This document shows, in pieces, positions 25,839 through 33,920 of a DNA stretch of 64,000 nucleotides. The translations under genes were made by a program, and so were the position numbers. Source of the stretch: Thermohalobaculum sp963700775 (GTDB lineage: Bacteria > Pseudomonadota > Alphaproteobacteria > Rhodobacterales > Rhodobacteraceae). The stretch lies in the NCBI GenBank assembly GCA_963700775.1, contig CAVOYU010000006.1, positions 62,001 through 126,000 on the forward strand, read 5' to 3'. Under the pieces are notes generated by a model. That model was given only the letters and a program-made list of their open reading frames with translations. It was not told the origin of the DNA and did no database searches. Numbering within the stretch: the first letter of the stretch is position 1; each line of letters starts with the position of its first letter.

Positions 25839-27167
25839 ATGCCCGCGCTGAACGATATCCTCAACTCCGTCCTCGAGCGCGGCGCGCGGCTCATGGACTG
25901 GCGTGGCAGCGACCGGGCGACGCCAGGGAGCCTGGCCGCGCTCTGCGCCGATCTCCTTTCCTCGAAGGGCGAGGCCACCGGCGTGGCCATCGCCGCCCGC
26001 ATCCTGGCTGGCTACGACCGGCTATCGGTCGAAGACCGGGCCAACTTCTTTCGCACCCTCGCCGAGGACTATGACCTCGATCCCAAGGCGGTGTGCGAAG
26101 CGGCGGATCGTTACGCTGCCGAGCGTACTCCGGCCGCACTCGAAGATCTGACCGTCGCCGCCGAGCCCCGACGGCAGGAGCTGTTCCGCCGGCTTAACTT
26201 GGCGCCCGGCGGCACCGGACGGCTGGTGCGGATGCGTGAGGGTTTGCTGAAGCTCTTGCGCGAGGAGCCCGGATTTGCCCGCATCGATGGAGATTTTCGC
26301 CATCTCCTAGCTTCGTGGTTCAACCGTGGCTTCCTGGTGATGCGCCCGGTCGACTGGACCAGCCCCGCCGCGCTTCTCGAGAAGATCATCGCCTACGAGG
26401 CGGTGCACGAGATCGACTCCTGGGACGAGCTGCGGCGCCGGGTCGAGCCGCGCGACCGGCGCTGCTTCGCCTTCTTTCACCCCTCGATGCCGGACGAGCC
26501 GCTGGTCTTCGTCGAGGTCGCGCTGACCCGCGCAGTCCCCGGCTCCATCCAGGCGGTGCTGGCACCCGAGCGAGAGCAGGTCGCTCCCGACCAGGCGACG
26601 ACCGCGGTGTTCTACTCGATCTCCAACTGCCAGACCGGGCTGCGTGGCGTCTCTTTTGGCGCCTTCCTGATCAAGCAGGTGGCCGAAGACCTCGCCCGCG
26701 ACTTGCCGAAGCTCGAGACTTTTGTGACCCTCTCGCCGGCCCCCGGCTTCTCCCGCTGGCTGACGGCCGAGGGCAAGCACGATCCCGACTGCCCCGCGGG
26801 CCGCGCGATCGGACTGATCGAGGCCGATGCCTGGCGCGCTGACCCGAAGCGCGAGGCCGAGCTCAAGGCGCTGGTCCTGCCACTGGCGGGCCAGTACTTC
26901 CTCGACGCCCGGCGGGGCGACGGCCGCCCGGTCGACCCGGTGGCGCGCTTCCATCTCGGCAACGGCGCCGAGCTGCTCGACATCCACTGGCAGGGCGACA
27001 CGTCCGAGAAGGGGCTGGCCCAGTCCGTCGGGATCATGGTCAATTACCTCTACGATCTCGACCACATCGAGGAGCGCCACGAGGCCTACGCCACCGAGGG
27101 CAAGGTCGCCGCCGCCCGCAAGGTCCGCAACCTCGCCGCCGCCGCCCGCAAAGAGGGAGCCAGATGA
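25839..27167 (+). CDS. Malonyl-CoA decarboxylase
   Basis: A 442-residue protein with an N-terminal helical domain and a C-terminal catalytic domain. The family signature is seen as FYSISNCQTGLRGVSFGAFL followed by IKQVAEDL, then FVTLSPAPGFSRWL and FHLGNGAELLDIHW. It converts malonyl-CoA to acetyl-CoA and CO2. The start at 25839 sits 4 nt after the dehydrogenase stop; the stop overlaps the start of the acylating aldehyde dehydrogenase (ATGA). That coupling suggests that malonyl-CoA is made by the next enzyme. Confidence 0.93.
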   Translation: MPALNDILNSVLERGARLMDWRGSDRATPGSLAALCADLLSSKGEATGVAIAARILAGYDRLSVEDRANFFRTLAEDYDLDPKAVCEAADRYAAERTPAALEDLTVAAEPRRQELFRRLNLAPGGTGRLVRMREGLLKLLREEPGFARIDGDFRHLLASWFNRGFLVMRPVDWTSPAALLEKIIAYEAVHEIDSWDELRRRVEPRDRRCFAFFHPSMPDEPLVFVEVALTRAVPGSIQAVLAPEREQVAPDQATTAVFYSISNCQTGLRGVSFGAFLIKQVAEDLARDLPKLETFVTLSPAPGFSRWLTAEGKHDPDCPAGRAIGLIEADAWRADPKREAELKALVLPLAGQYFLDARRGDGRPVDPVARFHLGNGAELLDIHWQGDTSEKGLAQSVGIMVNYLYDLDHIEERHEAYATEGKVAAARKVRNLAAAARKEGAR

Positions 27168-28582
27168 CCGTCCAGACCGCCATCGACACCGCCGCCCGGC
27201 GCGCCCCCATCGCCGCCCAGATCGCCCGCGCCCGCGCCGCGATGGCGACGCTCAAGGGCGCATCGCAGGCGCGCATCGACGATGCGGTGACCGCACTCGC
27301 GTGGGCAATCTACAGGCCCGAGCACGCACGCGAACTGGCCGAACTGGCCGTCGAGGACACCGGCCTCGGCAACGTGCCCGACAAGATCACCAAGAACACC
27401 CGCAAGACCTTCGGCGCGCTGCGTGACCTCCTGCGCGCGAAGACCGTGGGAATCATCGAGGAGGACCCGGCGAAGGGCCTGGTGAAATGGGCCAAGCCCG
27501 TCGGCGTGGTCGCTGCCGTCTGCCCCTCGACCAACCCGGCCGCGACGCCCGCCAACAAGGCGATGATGGCGCTCAAGGGCGGCAACGCAGTGATCATCGC
27601 GCCCTCGCCGGCGGGCTACGCTACCTCGGACCGCTACGTCCAGCTCGCCCGGGGCGAGCTGAAGAAGGCCGGTTTTGAGCCCGACCTGATCCAGACCCTC
27701 GCCGCCCCCGTCGACAAGGAGGCGACCCAGGCGCTGATGGAGCTGGCAGACCTCGTGGTCGTGACCGGCTCGCAGAACAACGTCCGCCGCGCCTATTCCT
27801 CCGGCACGCCCGCCATCGGCGTCGGGGCCGGCAACGTGCCGGTCATCGTCGACGAGACGGCCGACCTCGACGACGCGGCGCGCAAGATCTGCGCCTCGAA
27901 ATGCTTCGACAACGCAACCTCCTGCTCGTCGGAGAACTCGGTGATCCTGCTCGACGCGGTCTACGACCGGGCCGTCGCGGCGCTGGAGCGGGCAGGGGGC
28001 CTCATGATCGGCCCCGCCGACCGCGAGCGGGTCGTCGGCACGCTCTGGCAGGGCGGCAAGCTGAACCGCAAGGTGATCGCCCGCGGGATGCCGCAGCTGG
28101 CCGAGGTCTTCGCCCTGCCGCAGGCGGCGGACCGGAAGTTCCTGATGATCCAGGAGACCGGCATCGGTGACGCCTTCCCGCTCTCGGGCGAGAAGCTGTC
28201 GCTGGTCCTGACCGTCTACCGCGCCCGCGACTTCGACCACGCCCGCCAGCTCGTCCACGACATCCTCGCCCACGAGGGGATGGGTCACTCCTGCGGCATC
28301 CACACGCAGAAGCCTGAGCGCGCCCGGGCGCTGGCCGAGTCTCTCGACGTCGTGCGCGTGCTGGTCAACCAGGCGCATACCTTCGGCAACGGCGGCAGCT
28401 TCGACAACGGGCTCCCCTTCACGCTTAGCATGGGCTGCGGCACCTGGGCGGGCAACTCGATCAGCGAGAACCTGAACTACCGCCAATTCATCAACATCAC
28501 CCACCTCGTGACCACCATCCCGGAGGACAAGCCCTCCGAGGAGGCGCTGTTCGGGGGCTACTGGGAGAAATACGGGAAGTAG
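27164..28582 (+). CDS. CoA-acylating aldehyde dehydrogenase, sulfoacetaldehyde dehydrogenase (SauS)-like
   Basis: A 472-residue CoA-dependent aldehyde dehydrogenase. The catalytic cysteine lies in KCFDNATSCSSENSVILL, and the cofactor region in VCPSTNPAATPANKAMMALK and SGTPAIGVGAGNVPVIVD. It resembles acylating sulfoacetaldehyde dehydrogenases (SauS). Because translation is coupled to malonyl-CoA decarboxylase, the carboxylate analogue malonate semialdehyde (to malonyl-CoA) is an attractive substrate; that is inference. The end LFGGYWEKYGK is typical of this group. It is followed by two short palindromes and the zinc alcohol dehydrogenase. Confidence 0.85.
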   Translation: MTVQTAIDTAARRAPIAAQIARARAAMATLKGASQARIDDAVTALAWAIYRPEHARELAELAVEDTGLGNVPDKITKNTRKTFGALRDLLRAKTVGIIEEDPAKGLVKWAKPVGVVAAVCPSTNPAATPANKAMMALKGGNAVIIAPSPAGYATSDRYVQLARGELKKAGFEPDLIQTLAAPVDKEATQALMELADLVVVTGSQNNVRRAYSSGTPAIGVGAGNVPVIVDETADLDDAARKICASKCFDNATSCSSENSVILLDAVYDRAVAALERAGGLMIGPADRERVVGTLWQGGKLNRKVIARGMPQLAEVFALPQAADRKFLMIQETGIGDAFPLSGEKLSLVLTVYRARDFDHARQLVHDILAHEGMGHSCGIHTQKPERARALAESLDVVRVLVNQAHTFGNGGSFDNGLPFTLSMGCGTWAGNSISENLNYRQFINITHLVTTIPEDKPSEEALFGGYWEKYGK

Positions 28583-28639
28583 GGTGCGCGTTCATGCGCA
28601 CCGCGGACCGCGCAAGGAAACAAGTGCGCTGAAGCGCAC
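28583..28639. repeat. Two GGTGCGC-type palindromes
   Basis: GGTGCGC...GCGCACC (28583-28602, loop 6 nt) and GTGCGC...GCGCAC (28624-28639, loop 4 nt) lie between the aldehyde and alcohol dehydrogenase genes. They are related to the longer palindromes at 33500 and 33534 and to a weak copy at 38064. They may act as mRNA-stabilising or attenuating hairpins inside the operon. Confidence 0.65.
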
Positions 28640-28682
28640 CCGACGGAACGGCATGGCGCAGGCCGGCAGAGGAAGGACTACA

Positions 28683-29753
28683 ATGACCACCTACACCAGC
28701 TACGACCTCGTCGAGTTCGGCACGCCGCTCGTCGCCCGCGAGCGCCCGATGCCCGAGCCGACGGGCACCGAGGTCCTGCTGCGCGTCCGCCGCTCGGGCG
28801 TCTGCCACTCCGACATCCACATCGCCGAGGGCTTCTTCGACCTAGGCGAGGAAGGCAAGCTCCGGATGCAGGACCGTGGCATGAAGCTGCCCATGGCCAT
28901 GGGCCACGAGATCCTGGGGGAAATCGTCGCGCTGGGGCCCGACGCCGATCCCGCCGGGGCGCCCGTCGGCAAGACCATGCTGGTACATCCCTGGATCGGC
29001 TGCGGCGAATGCCTCGCCTGCAAGGACGGGCGCGAGAACGAGTGCACCCGCATGAACGCCATCGGGGTCATCCGCGACGGCGGCTATGCCACCCACGTTC
29101 TGGTCGACCACCCGCGCTGGCTGGTCGACGTGGACGGGCTCGACCTCGACACGGTCACGCCCTATTCCTGCTCGGGCCTCACCGTCTACAACGCGCTCTT
29201 GAAGGCCGGGCCGATGAACCCCGGCGAGTGGCTCGCCGTGATGGGGGCAGGGGGCCTCGGCCTCAACGCCATCGCCATCGCGCGGGCCATGGGCTTCGAG
29301 AAGATCGTCGCCGTCGACATCGACGAGCGCAAGCTGCAGGCCGCCGCCGAGATGGGGGCGGACGCGGTCCTGAACGGCAAGCGCGAGGACGCGCTGCAGG
29401 AGCTCCGCAAGATCACCGGCAACCGGCTCCTCGCCGCGGTCGACACGGTCGGCGCGCCATCCACCTCGAAGCTCGCGATCCATGCTCTGATCAAGATGGG
29501 CCGCTACGTGGTGGTCGGGCTCTATGGCGGCACCTTCTCGATGCCGCTGCCCTGGCTGCCGCAGAAATTCCTGACCGTGCGCGGCTCCTATGTGGGCAAC
29601 TGCAACCAGCTCCGCGACCTGATCGCGCTGGTGCGCACCGGCAAGGTCAAGGAGATCCCCGTGACCTCCCGCCCCCTCGCCGAGGTCAGCCAGACGCTCG
29701 AGGACCTGAAGGCCGGCAGGATCACCGGCCGCGTGGTGCTGACCACCGAGTGA
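28683..29753 (+). CDS. Zinc-dependent alcohol dehydrogenase
   Basis: A 356-residue medium-chain dehydrogenase. Catalytic zinc ligands sit in SGVCHSDIH and AMGHEILGE. The structural zinc site is GCGECLACKDGRENEC, and the nucleotide motif is MGAGGLGLNAIAIA. The ATG at 28683 follows GGAAGGA; the open frame upstream runs through the palindromes and is not coding. It would oxidise a primary alcohol or hydroxy acid to the aldehyde used by the acylating dehydrogenase, for example 3-hydroxypropionate to malonate semialdehyde (inferred). Confidence 0.92.
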   Translation: MTTYTSYDLVEFGTPLVARERPMPEPTGTEVLLRVRRSGVCHSDIHIAEGFFDLGEEGKLRMQDRGMKLPMAMGHEILGEIVALGPDADPAGAPVGKTMLVHPWIGCGECLACKDGRENECTRMNAIGVIRDGGYATHVLVDHPRWLVDVDGLDLDTVTPYSCSGLTVYNALLKAGPMNPGEWLAVMGAGGLGLNAIAIARAMGFEKIVAVDIDERKLQAAAEMGADAVLNGKREDALQELRKITGNRLLAAVDTVGAPSTSKLAIHALIKMGRYVVVGLYGGTFSMPLPWLPQKFLTVRGSYVGNCNQLRDLIALVRTGKVKEIPVTSRPLAEVSQTLEDLKAGRITGRVVLTTE

Positions 29754-29772
29754 GACGGCCGGTGAAACGGCC

Positions 29773-29792
29773 GGGCGGGGCTCGCCCCACCC
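29773..29792. terminator. Convergent-gene hairpin
   Basis: GGGCGGGGC / GCCCCACCC inverted repeat with a very short loop lies between the converging alcohol dehydrogenase and TauD-family genes. It could end transcription in either direction, but has no T-tract. Confidence 0.5.
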
Positions 29793-30650
29793 TCACGGCG
29801 CCGGCGCCGCCTTGCCCCTGACCTGCGTCCGGTGCATCAGCCGCCGCGCTTCCGGGTCGAACGGATCGCGCCGGTGCAGCGTCGCGCGGTTGTCCCAGAT
29901 CAGCATGTCGCCCACTCCCCAGCGGTGCCGGTAGCAATATTCCGGCCGCGTCGCATGGGCCCAGAGCGCATCCAGCAGCGCATCCAACTCGTCCTTCCCC
30001 AGCCCCTCGACATAGGCGTTCCGCCGCCGCCCGAGATACAGCGCCTCGCGCCCGGTCCGCGGATGCCGGCAGATCGCCCGGTGGAGCGTCCCCGGCGCCC
30101 GCTCGAGGTCGTCGGTCGCCATCACCCCCTGCCGCAGATAGCCGCCCGAGTTGTAGGTGCCGTCATGTTTGATCCGCCGATCCTCGATCCGGGCGCGCAG
30201 CTCGGCCGGCATGTCCTCCAGCGCCGCATGCATCCCCGCGACCCAGGTGTCGCCCCCCTCCGCCGGGATCTCGACCGCATAGAGCAGCGAGGCGTCCGGC
30301 GGGTTCGCGAGATAGCTCATGTCGGTGTGCCACACCGCCTCGCCGGCGCCCAGCGACCCGATCGCCTCGCCATTCGCATCCTTGATGTTAGAGACCACGT
30401 AAAGCTCCGGCAGGCCGGCCACGAACTTCTTGCCGTTCTCGTTCACCGGCGCCTCGTCGAGCTCGCCAAGTCGCCGCGAGAAGGCGACGATCTCCTCCGC
30501 CGTCATCGACTGGCCGCGCAGCAGCAGCGCCGAGGCCCGGTCGAGGCACTCCGCCAGCGCCGCGATGTCCGCATCCGTGGCACGCTTCAGGTCCAGCCCC
30601 ACGATCTCCAGCCCGACCCGGGCCGTCAGCGGTCGCGTCTCGAATCCCAT
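29793..30650 (-). CDS. TauD/TfdA family Fe(II)/2-oxoglutarate dioxygenase
   Basis: A 285-residue non-haem iron dioxygenase. The facial triad is visible as AVWHTDMSY (His108, Asp110) and RATLHRRDPFDP (His259), with the 2-oxoglutarate-binding arginine at 270 (EARRLMHR). The family couples oxidation of 2-oxoglutarate to succinate with hydroxylation and often cleavage of a sulfonate, aryloxyacid or carnitine-like substrate. The ATG at 30650 begins the family N-terminus (MGFETRPLTARVGLEI). It is downstream of the quinone-oxidoreductase remnant and the AMP-forming ligase on the same strand. A second copy lies at 40977. Confidence 0.9.
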   Translation of the reverse strand: MGFETRPLTARVGLEIVGLDLKRATDADIAALAECLDRASALLLRGQSMTAEEIVAFSRRLGELDEAPVNENGKKFVAGLPELYVVSNIKDANGEAIGSLGAGEAVWHTDMSYLANPPDASLLYAVEIPAEGGDTWVAGMHAALEDMPAELRARIEDRRIKHDGTYNSGGYLRQGVMATDDLERAPGTLHRAICRHPRTGREALYLGRRRNAYVEGLGKDELDALLDALWAHATRPEYCYRHRWGVGDMLIWDNRATLHRRDPFDPEARRLMHRTQVRGKAAPAP

Positions 30651-30663
30651 GGTCCCGTTCTCC

Positions 30664-30864
30664 TCAGCCGATCCGCAGCAACAGCTTGCCCCGCGTCTGC
30701 CGCCCCTCGATGGTCCGGTGCGCCTCGGCAGCCTCCGCCAGCGGAAACTCCCGGTCGATCTCTGGCGCCACCAGCACCTCGCCCGGCCCGGGCGCGGGCT
30801 TCGCCGCATCGACGAGGGTCAGCCTCTCGGGCCCGCCGAACTCGGCCACCTGGATCGCACGCAT
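30664..30864 (-). pseudogene. Quinone oxidoreductase remnant with large in-frame internal deletion
   Basis: The 66 codons read MRAIQVAEFGGPERLTL...APGPGEVLVA, the N-terminus of an NADPH:quinone oxidoreductase. They jump directly to FPLAEAAEAHRTIEGRQTRG-KLLLRI, which is its C-terminus. About 250 residues covering the Rossmann domain are missing, so it is not an enzyme. The reading frame remains open. Compare the intact family member at 47706. Confidence 0.8.
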
Positions 30865-30950
30865 TGCAGCGCTCCCTTCCGTCCCGTCGCGTCAGACCGG
30901 TTCGCACCCTTCGCACGCAGACATCGGGCGCCGGCCGGGCCGCCCGCGCC

Positions 30951-30975
30951 TCCCTCCCCCCTTGTGGGGGAGGGC
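30951..30975. repeat. CCCCC-TTGT-GGGGG extragenic palindrome, copy 2
   Basis: CCCTCCCCCC-TTGT-GGGGGAGG, matching the element at 141-167, lies between the ligase stop and the oxidoreductase remnant. Confidence 0.7.
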
Positions 30976-31038
30976 TGGGGAGGGGGGTGGGACCGCACGC
31001 CCGGCAGCGATCCGACTGCCTCCACTCCGCCCCAACGG

Positions 31039-32577
31039 TCAACCGATCATCTCGGCGAGCTTCATCCGCTGCACCTTGCCCGACGGCCCCTTGGGCAGGT
31101 CGGGCAGGATATGCACCTTGTCGGGCGCCTTGAACGGGCCCACCTGCTCGCGGCAGAGCGCGATCAGTTCGGCCTCGCCCACGGTCGCGCCCTCGGTCAG
31201 CTTCACCGCCGCCTCGACGCACTGCCCGTAATCCACGCTCGGCACCGCGAAGGCTGCCGCCTCGACCACCTCGGGATGCAGCAGCAGCGCCTCGTCGATC
31301 TCGCGCGGCGCGATGTTCTCGCCACCCTTGATGATCAGCTCCTTGCGCCGCCCGGTGACGTAGATGTAGCCGTCCGCGTCCATGTGACCCAGATCGCCGG
31401 TCAGGAACCACCCGTCCGGAGTGAGGGCCTCTGCCGTCGCCTCCGGGTTCTTGAGGTAGAGCCGGAACACGTTCTCGCCCCGGACCGCGATCTCGCCCGA
31501 GGCCATCCGCGGCACCTCGCGGTTGTCTGGCCCGAGGATCGCCAGCTCGTTGCCATAGGCCTTGCCCGGCGAGCCGTACTTCCGCGCGCCCGGCGGCATC
31601 GGGTTCGACGAGATCTGGGCTGACGTCTCGGTCAGGCCCATCGTCTCGATCAGCACCAGCCCGAACAGATCCTCGAACGCCTTGTGCACCTCGGGCGAGA
31701 GCGGCGCCGAGGCCGAGCGGGCGAAGCGCACCTTCGCCAGCTTCTCCCGCGCCGGCGGCCCGTCCGCCTCGGCGGCGCGTAGCAGGTACTGGTACTGCGT
31801 CGGCACCGCCGAGAACCAGGTGCAGCCCTGGCTCGTGACCTGATCCCAGAACCGGCTGACCGAGAAGCGCGGCGGCACGACGATCGAGGCGCCGCTCACC
31901 AGCGTGCTCATCAGCGAGACGCAGAAGCCGTTGATGTGGAACAGCGGCAACACCAGATGCACCCGGTCCACACCCGACAGCTCATGCGCCACGATGGCGT
32001 TCTCGCCGCCGCAGAGCGGCGCCCGCTGCCGCAGCACCGCGCCCTTGGGGTTGCCGGTGGTGCCCGAGGTGTACATCAGCAGTCCGTCGACCCGGTTGTC
32101 ATGCGCCGGCACCGGGGCAGGGGCGCCCGTCACTTCCGCAGGCCAGCGCGGCCCGGTCTCTGCATCGCACAGGATCACCCGGATCGGGCGGCTCACGCCG
32201 GCGAGGATCTTGCGCAGCCGCGGCTCCTCCTCGGGGCTCACGAAGATGATCTCGGTCTCCGAATGCTCGATGACGTAGCGGATCTGGGGATCGCCGGCGG
32301 CGAGGTTGATCGGCGCGGTGATCCGCCCGCCATGCATGGTCCCCAGCAGCACCTGCACCGAGCCCCAGGAGTTCTGCATCATCACCGAGACGACTTGCTG
32401 GTGCCGGATCCCCAGCTCTCCCAGCGCGTTGGAGAATTTGTCTAATGCGGATTGCAGTGCCCCCCAGGTGACTTCCAGCCCAGTCTCGGGGTTGATCAGG
32501 AAGGTGTTCCCCGGTTGCGCCACCTCATGGGCCGCAACGAAATCCCGGACCGAACGGTCCTGCACCAAGGCCCCCAT
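31039..32577 (-). CDS. AMP-forming acyl-CoA synthetase/ligase
   Basis: A 512-residue adenylate-forming ligase activating an acid through an acyl-AMP to a CoA thioester. The ATP motif is YTSGTTGNPKGAV; MGLTETSAQISSNP, DGWFLTGDLGHMDADGYIYV, GRRKELIIKGGENIAPREID and the C-terminal lysine motif GPSGKVQR are all in place. No membrane segment is present. It lies upstream of the oxidoreductase remnant and TauD gene on the same strand, behind a palindrome at 32716-32730. Substrate unknown. Confidence 0.92.
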   Translation of the reverse strand: MGALVQDRSVRDFVAAHEVAQPGNTFLINPETGLEVTWGALQSALDKFSNALGELGIRHQQVVSVMMQNSWGSVQVLLGTMHGGRITAPINLAAGDPQIRYVIEHSETEIIFVSPEEEPRLRKILAGVSRPIRVILCDAETGPRWPAEVTGAPAPVPAHDNRVDGLLMYTSGTTGNPKGAVLRQRAPLCGGENAIVAHELSGVDRVHLVLPLFHINGFCVSLMSTLVSGASIVVPPRFSVSRFWDQVTSQGCTWFSAVPTQYQYLLRAAEADGPPAREKLAKVRFARSASAPLSPEVHKAFEDLFGLVLIETMGLTETSAQISSNPMPPGARKYGSPGKAYGNELAILGPDNREVPRMASGEIAVRGENVFRLYLKNPEATAEALTPDGWFLTGDLGHMDADGYIYVTGRRKELIIKGGENIAPREIDEALLLHPEVVEAAAFAVPSVDYGQCVEAAVKLTEGATVGEAELIALCREQVGPFKAPDKVHILPDLPKGPSGKVQRMKLAEMIG

Positions 32578-32715
32578 CGGCGGCGTTCCCCCTGTCTGTC
32601 TTTGTTGGGCCTATCTATGGAACAGACATCCGCGTCACGCAACACGGGGGCGCTCACACAGGTGATCTCGGAGGGAAGAATCTGAAAATCGTTTTAAATC
32701 AGACGGATGTCCTGA

Positions 32716-32730
32716 GTAACACAGTGTTAC
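32716..32730. promoter_or_regulatory. Palindromic operator-like site
   Basis: GTAACAC-A-GTGTTAC is a perfect 7-bp inverted repeat about 140 nt upstream of the AMP-forming ligase start, in an interval between two genes with an AT-richer flank (TTTTAAATCAGA). A dimeric regulator of the TetR, GntR or FNR type commonly binds such a site. No cognate regulator gene was recognised in the window. Confidence 0.45.
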
Positions 32731-32772
32731 GCCCTCCGGGAGCCCGCCCCGGGCCCCGGTGCCGGCCATCCC

Positions 32773-33483
32773 TCACCCCGTCAGCACCTCCGCCAGCTCG
32801 GCGAAGTCCTTCACGATCAGGTCCGGCTGGTGCGGCGTCTCCCCGAAGGGACGCCGCCTCCGGTCGATGAAGACCGTCCGCATGCCGAAGCTCTTGGCCC
32901 CGATGCAGTCGAAGGCGTGGTTGGCGACGAACAGGAGCCCCGACCGGTCGACCCCGATCAGTTCCTCGGCCTTGGCATAGGTCTGCCAGGCCGGCTTGAA
33001 GAACCCGGCCGCCGACACGCTGATCCGGCTGTCGAACTCGAACCCGATATGCGCCCGCGCTGCCTCCAGCATGTCCGGGTCGCCGTTCGAGAGGATGTGC
33101 AGCTCGTAACCCGCCTCCCTCAACTGCCCCAGCGCCGCCACCACGTCCGGGAACGGCTTCAGCCGCTCGATCTCGGAGACCAGCCACCGGACCTCGTCCT
33201 GGGTGTATTCGATGCCCGCCCGATCCATGACGAAGCTGACCGCCCGGTGCCCGATCTGGCGGTAGGGAGTGTGGCCCCGGGCGCAGAGAGCGTCGATCAT
33301 CGAGTTCTCGAAATGGGTCCGCCGCCACCAGGTGACGAACTGGTGCGGGTTCCCGTCCCAGCCCTTGGCCTTGAGGAAGGGCGTGACGGCCTCGGTCAGC
33401 CCGCCCTGCATGTCGACGACGGTGCCGTATTGGTCGAAGACCAGGGTGCGGATTTCGCGGCGGAGGATTTCGGGGCGTTCCAT
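32773..33483 (-). CDS. HAD hydrolase, haloacid dehalogenase type II
   Basis: A 236-residue HAD-superfamily protein. The nucleophile motif is TLVFDQYGTVVD, motif II LHILSNGDPDML, the lysine FFKPAWQTYA and motif III FVANHAFDCIGAKSFGMRT. These match the L-2-haloacid dehalogenase/phosphatase subgroup. The ATG at 33483 is followed by MERPEILRREIRTL; the upstream open frame runs through palindromes and is not coding. A related, frameshifted HAD gene lies at 53222. Confidence 0.88.
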   Translation of the reverse strand: MERPEILRREIRTLVFDQYGTVVDMQGGLTEAVTPFLKAKGWDGNPHQFVTWWRRTHFENSMIDALCARGHTPYRQIGHRAVSFVMDRAGIEYTQDEVRWLVSEIERLKPFPDVVAALGQLREAGYELHILSNGDPDMLEAARAHIGFEFDSRISVSAAGFFKPAWQTYAKAEELIGVDRSGLLFVANHAFDCIGAKSFGMRTVFIDRRRRPFGETPHQPDLIVKDFAELAEVLTG

Positions 33484-33499
33484 GGAGAGGTTCCGGTAG

Positions 33500-33557
33500 G
33501 GTGCGTGCTTGCACGCACCATTAGGTGCCTCGGGTGGTGCGTGCAAGCACGCACCAC
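33500..33557. repeat. Two GGTGCGTGC palindromes in tandem
   Basis: GGTGCGTGC-TT-GCACGCACC (33500-33519) is a perfect 9-bp stem, and GTGGTGCGTGC-AA-GCACGCACCAC (33534-33557) a perfect 11-bp stem. The loops are complementary (TT/AA), so the two copies are inverted relative to one another, like a REP doublet. They separate the HAD gene from the AT-rich small gene. Confidence 0.8.
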
Positions 33558-33568
33558 TACAGTCTGAT

Positions 33569-33853
33569 TTACAGATTGCGCCAGTTCCCAACCAACCAAA
33601 TCCCAAAGAGGCAAGCCAATGCGATAGCGAATCCAACTCTCGCGATAATTTTGTAGAATTTAATAAATTTTTTGCCCTCTTTAGTGTAAGGGACTTCCTC
33701 GTATGTAATATCAAAAAGCGGAGATGGAGGCTTCAGCTTATTATCAGGGAACATAGATTTTAATACTCGAATCACTAACAACCTTCGAGAAATTTCGAGC
33801 AGCGGGATCGCCAGAGCGAGAGCCAAAATCAGTATATATTGTATATTATTCAT
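33569..33853 (-). CDS. Small membrane protein of foreign base composition
   Basis: A 94-residue protein with two hydrophobic helices (IQYILILALALAIPLLEI near the N-terminus and VGFAIALACLFGIWLVGNW near the C-terminus). They flank a polar, lysine-rich loop (TYEEVPYTKEGKKFIKFYK). Its codons use A/T in third positions, unlike every neighbour, so it was probably acquired recently. No clear ribosome-binding site and no recognised family. It sits between a REP-like doublet and the HpaB gene. Confidence 0.6.
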   Translation of the reverse strand: MNNIQYILILALALAIPLLEISRRLLVIRVLKSMFPDNKLKPPSPLFDITYEEVPYTKEGKKFIKFYKIIARVGFAIALACLFGIWLVGNWRNL

Positions 33854-33920
33854 GGTTTATTTCGAATTCTACATTTCTTTTTGGCGAGAAATTTGAAGTG
33901 TATTTATGGTACCGTCAAAA

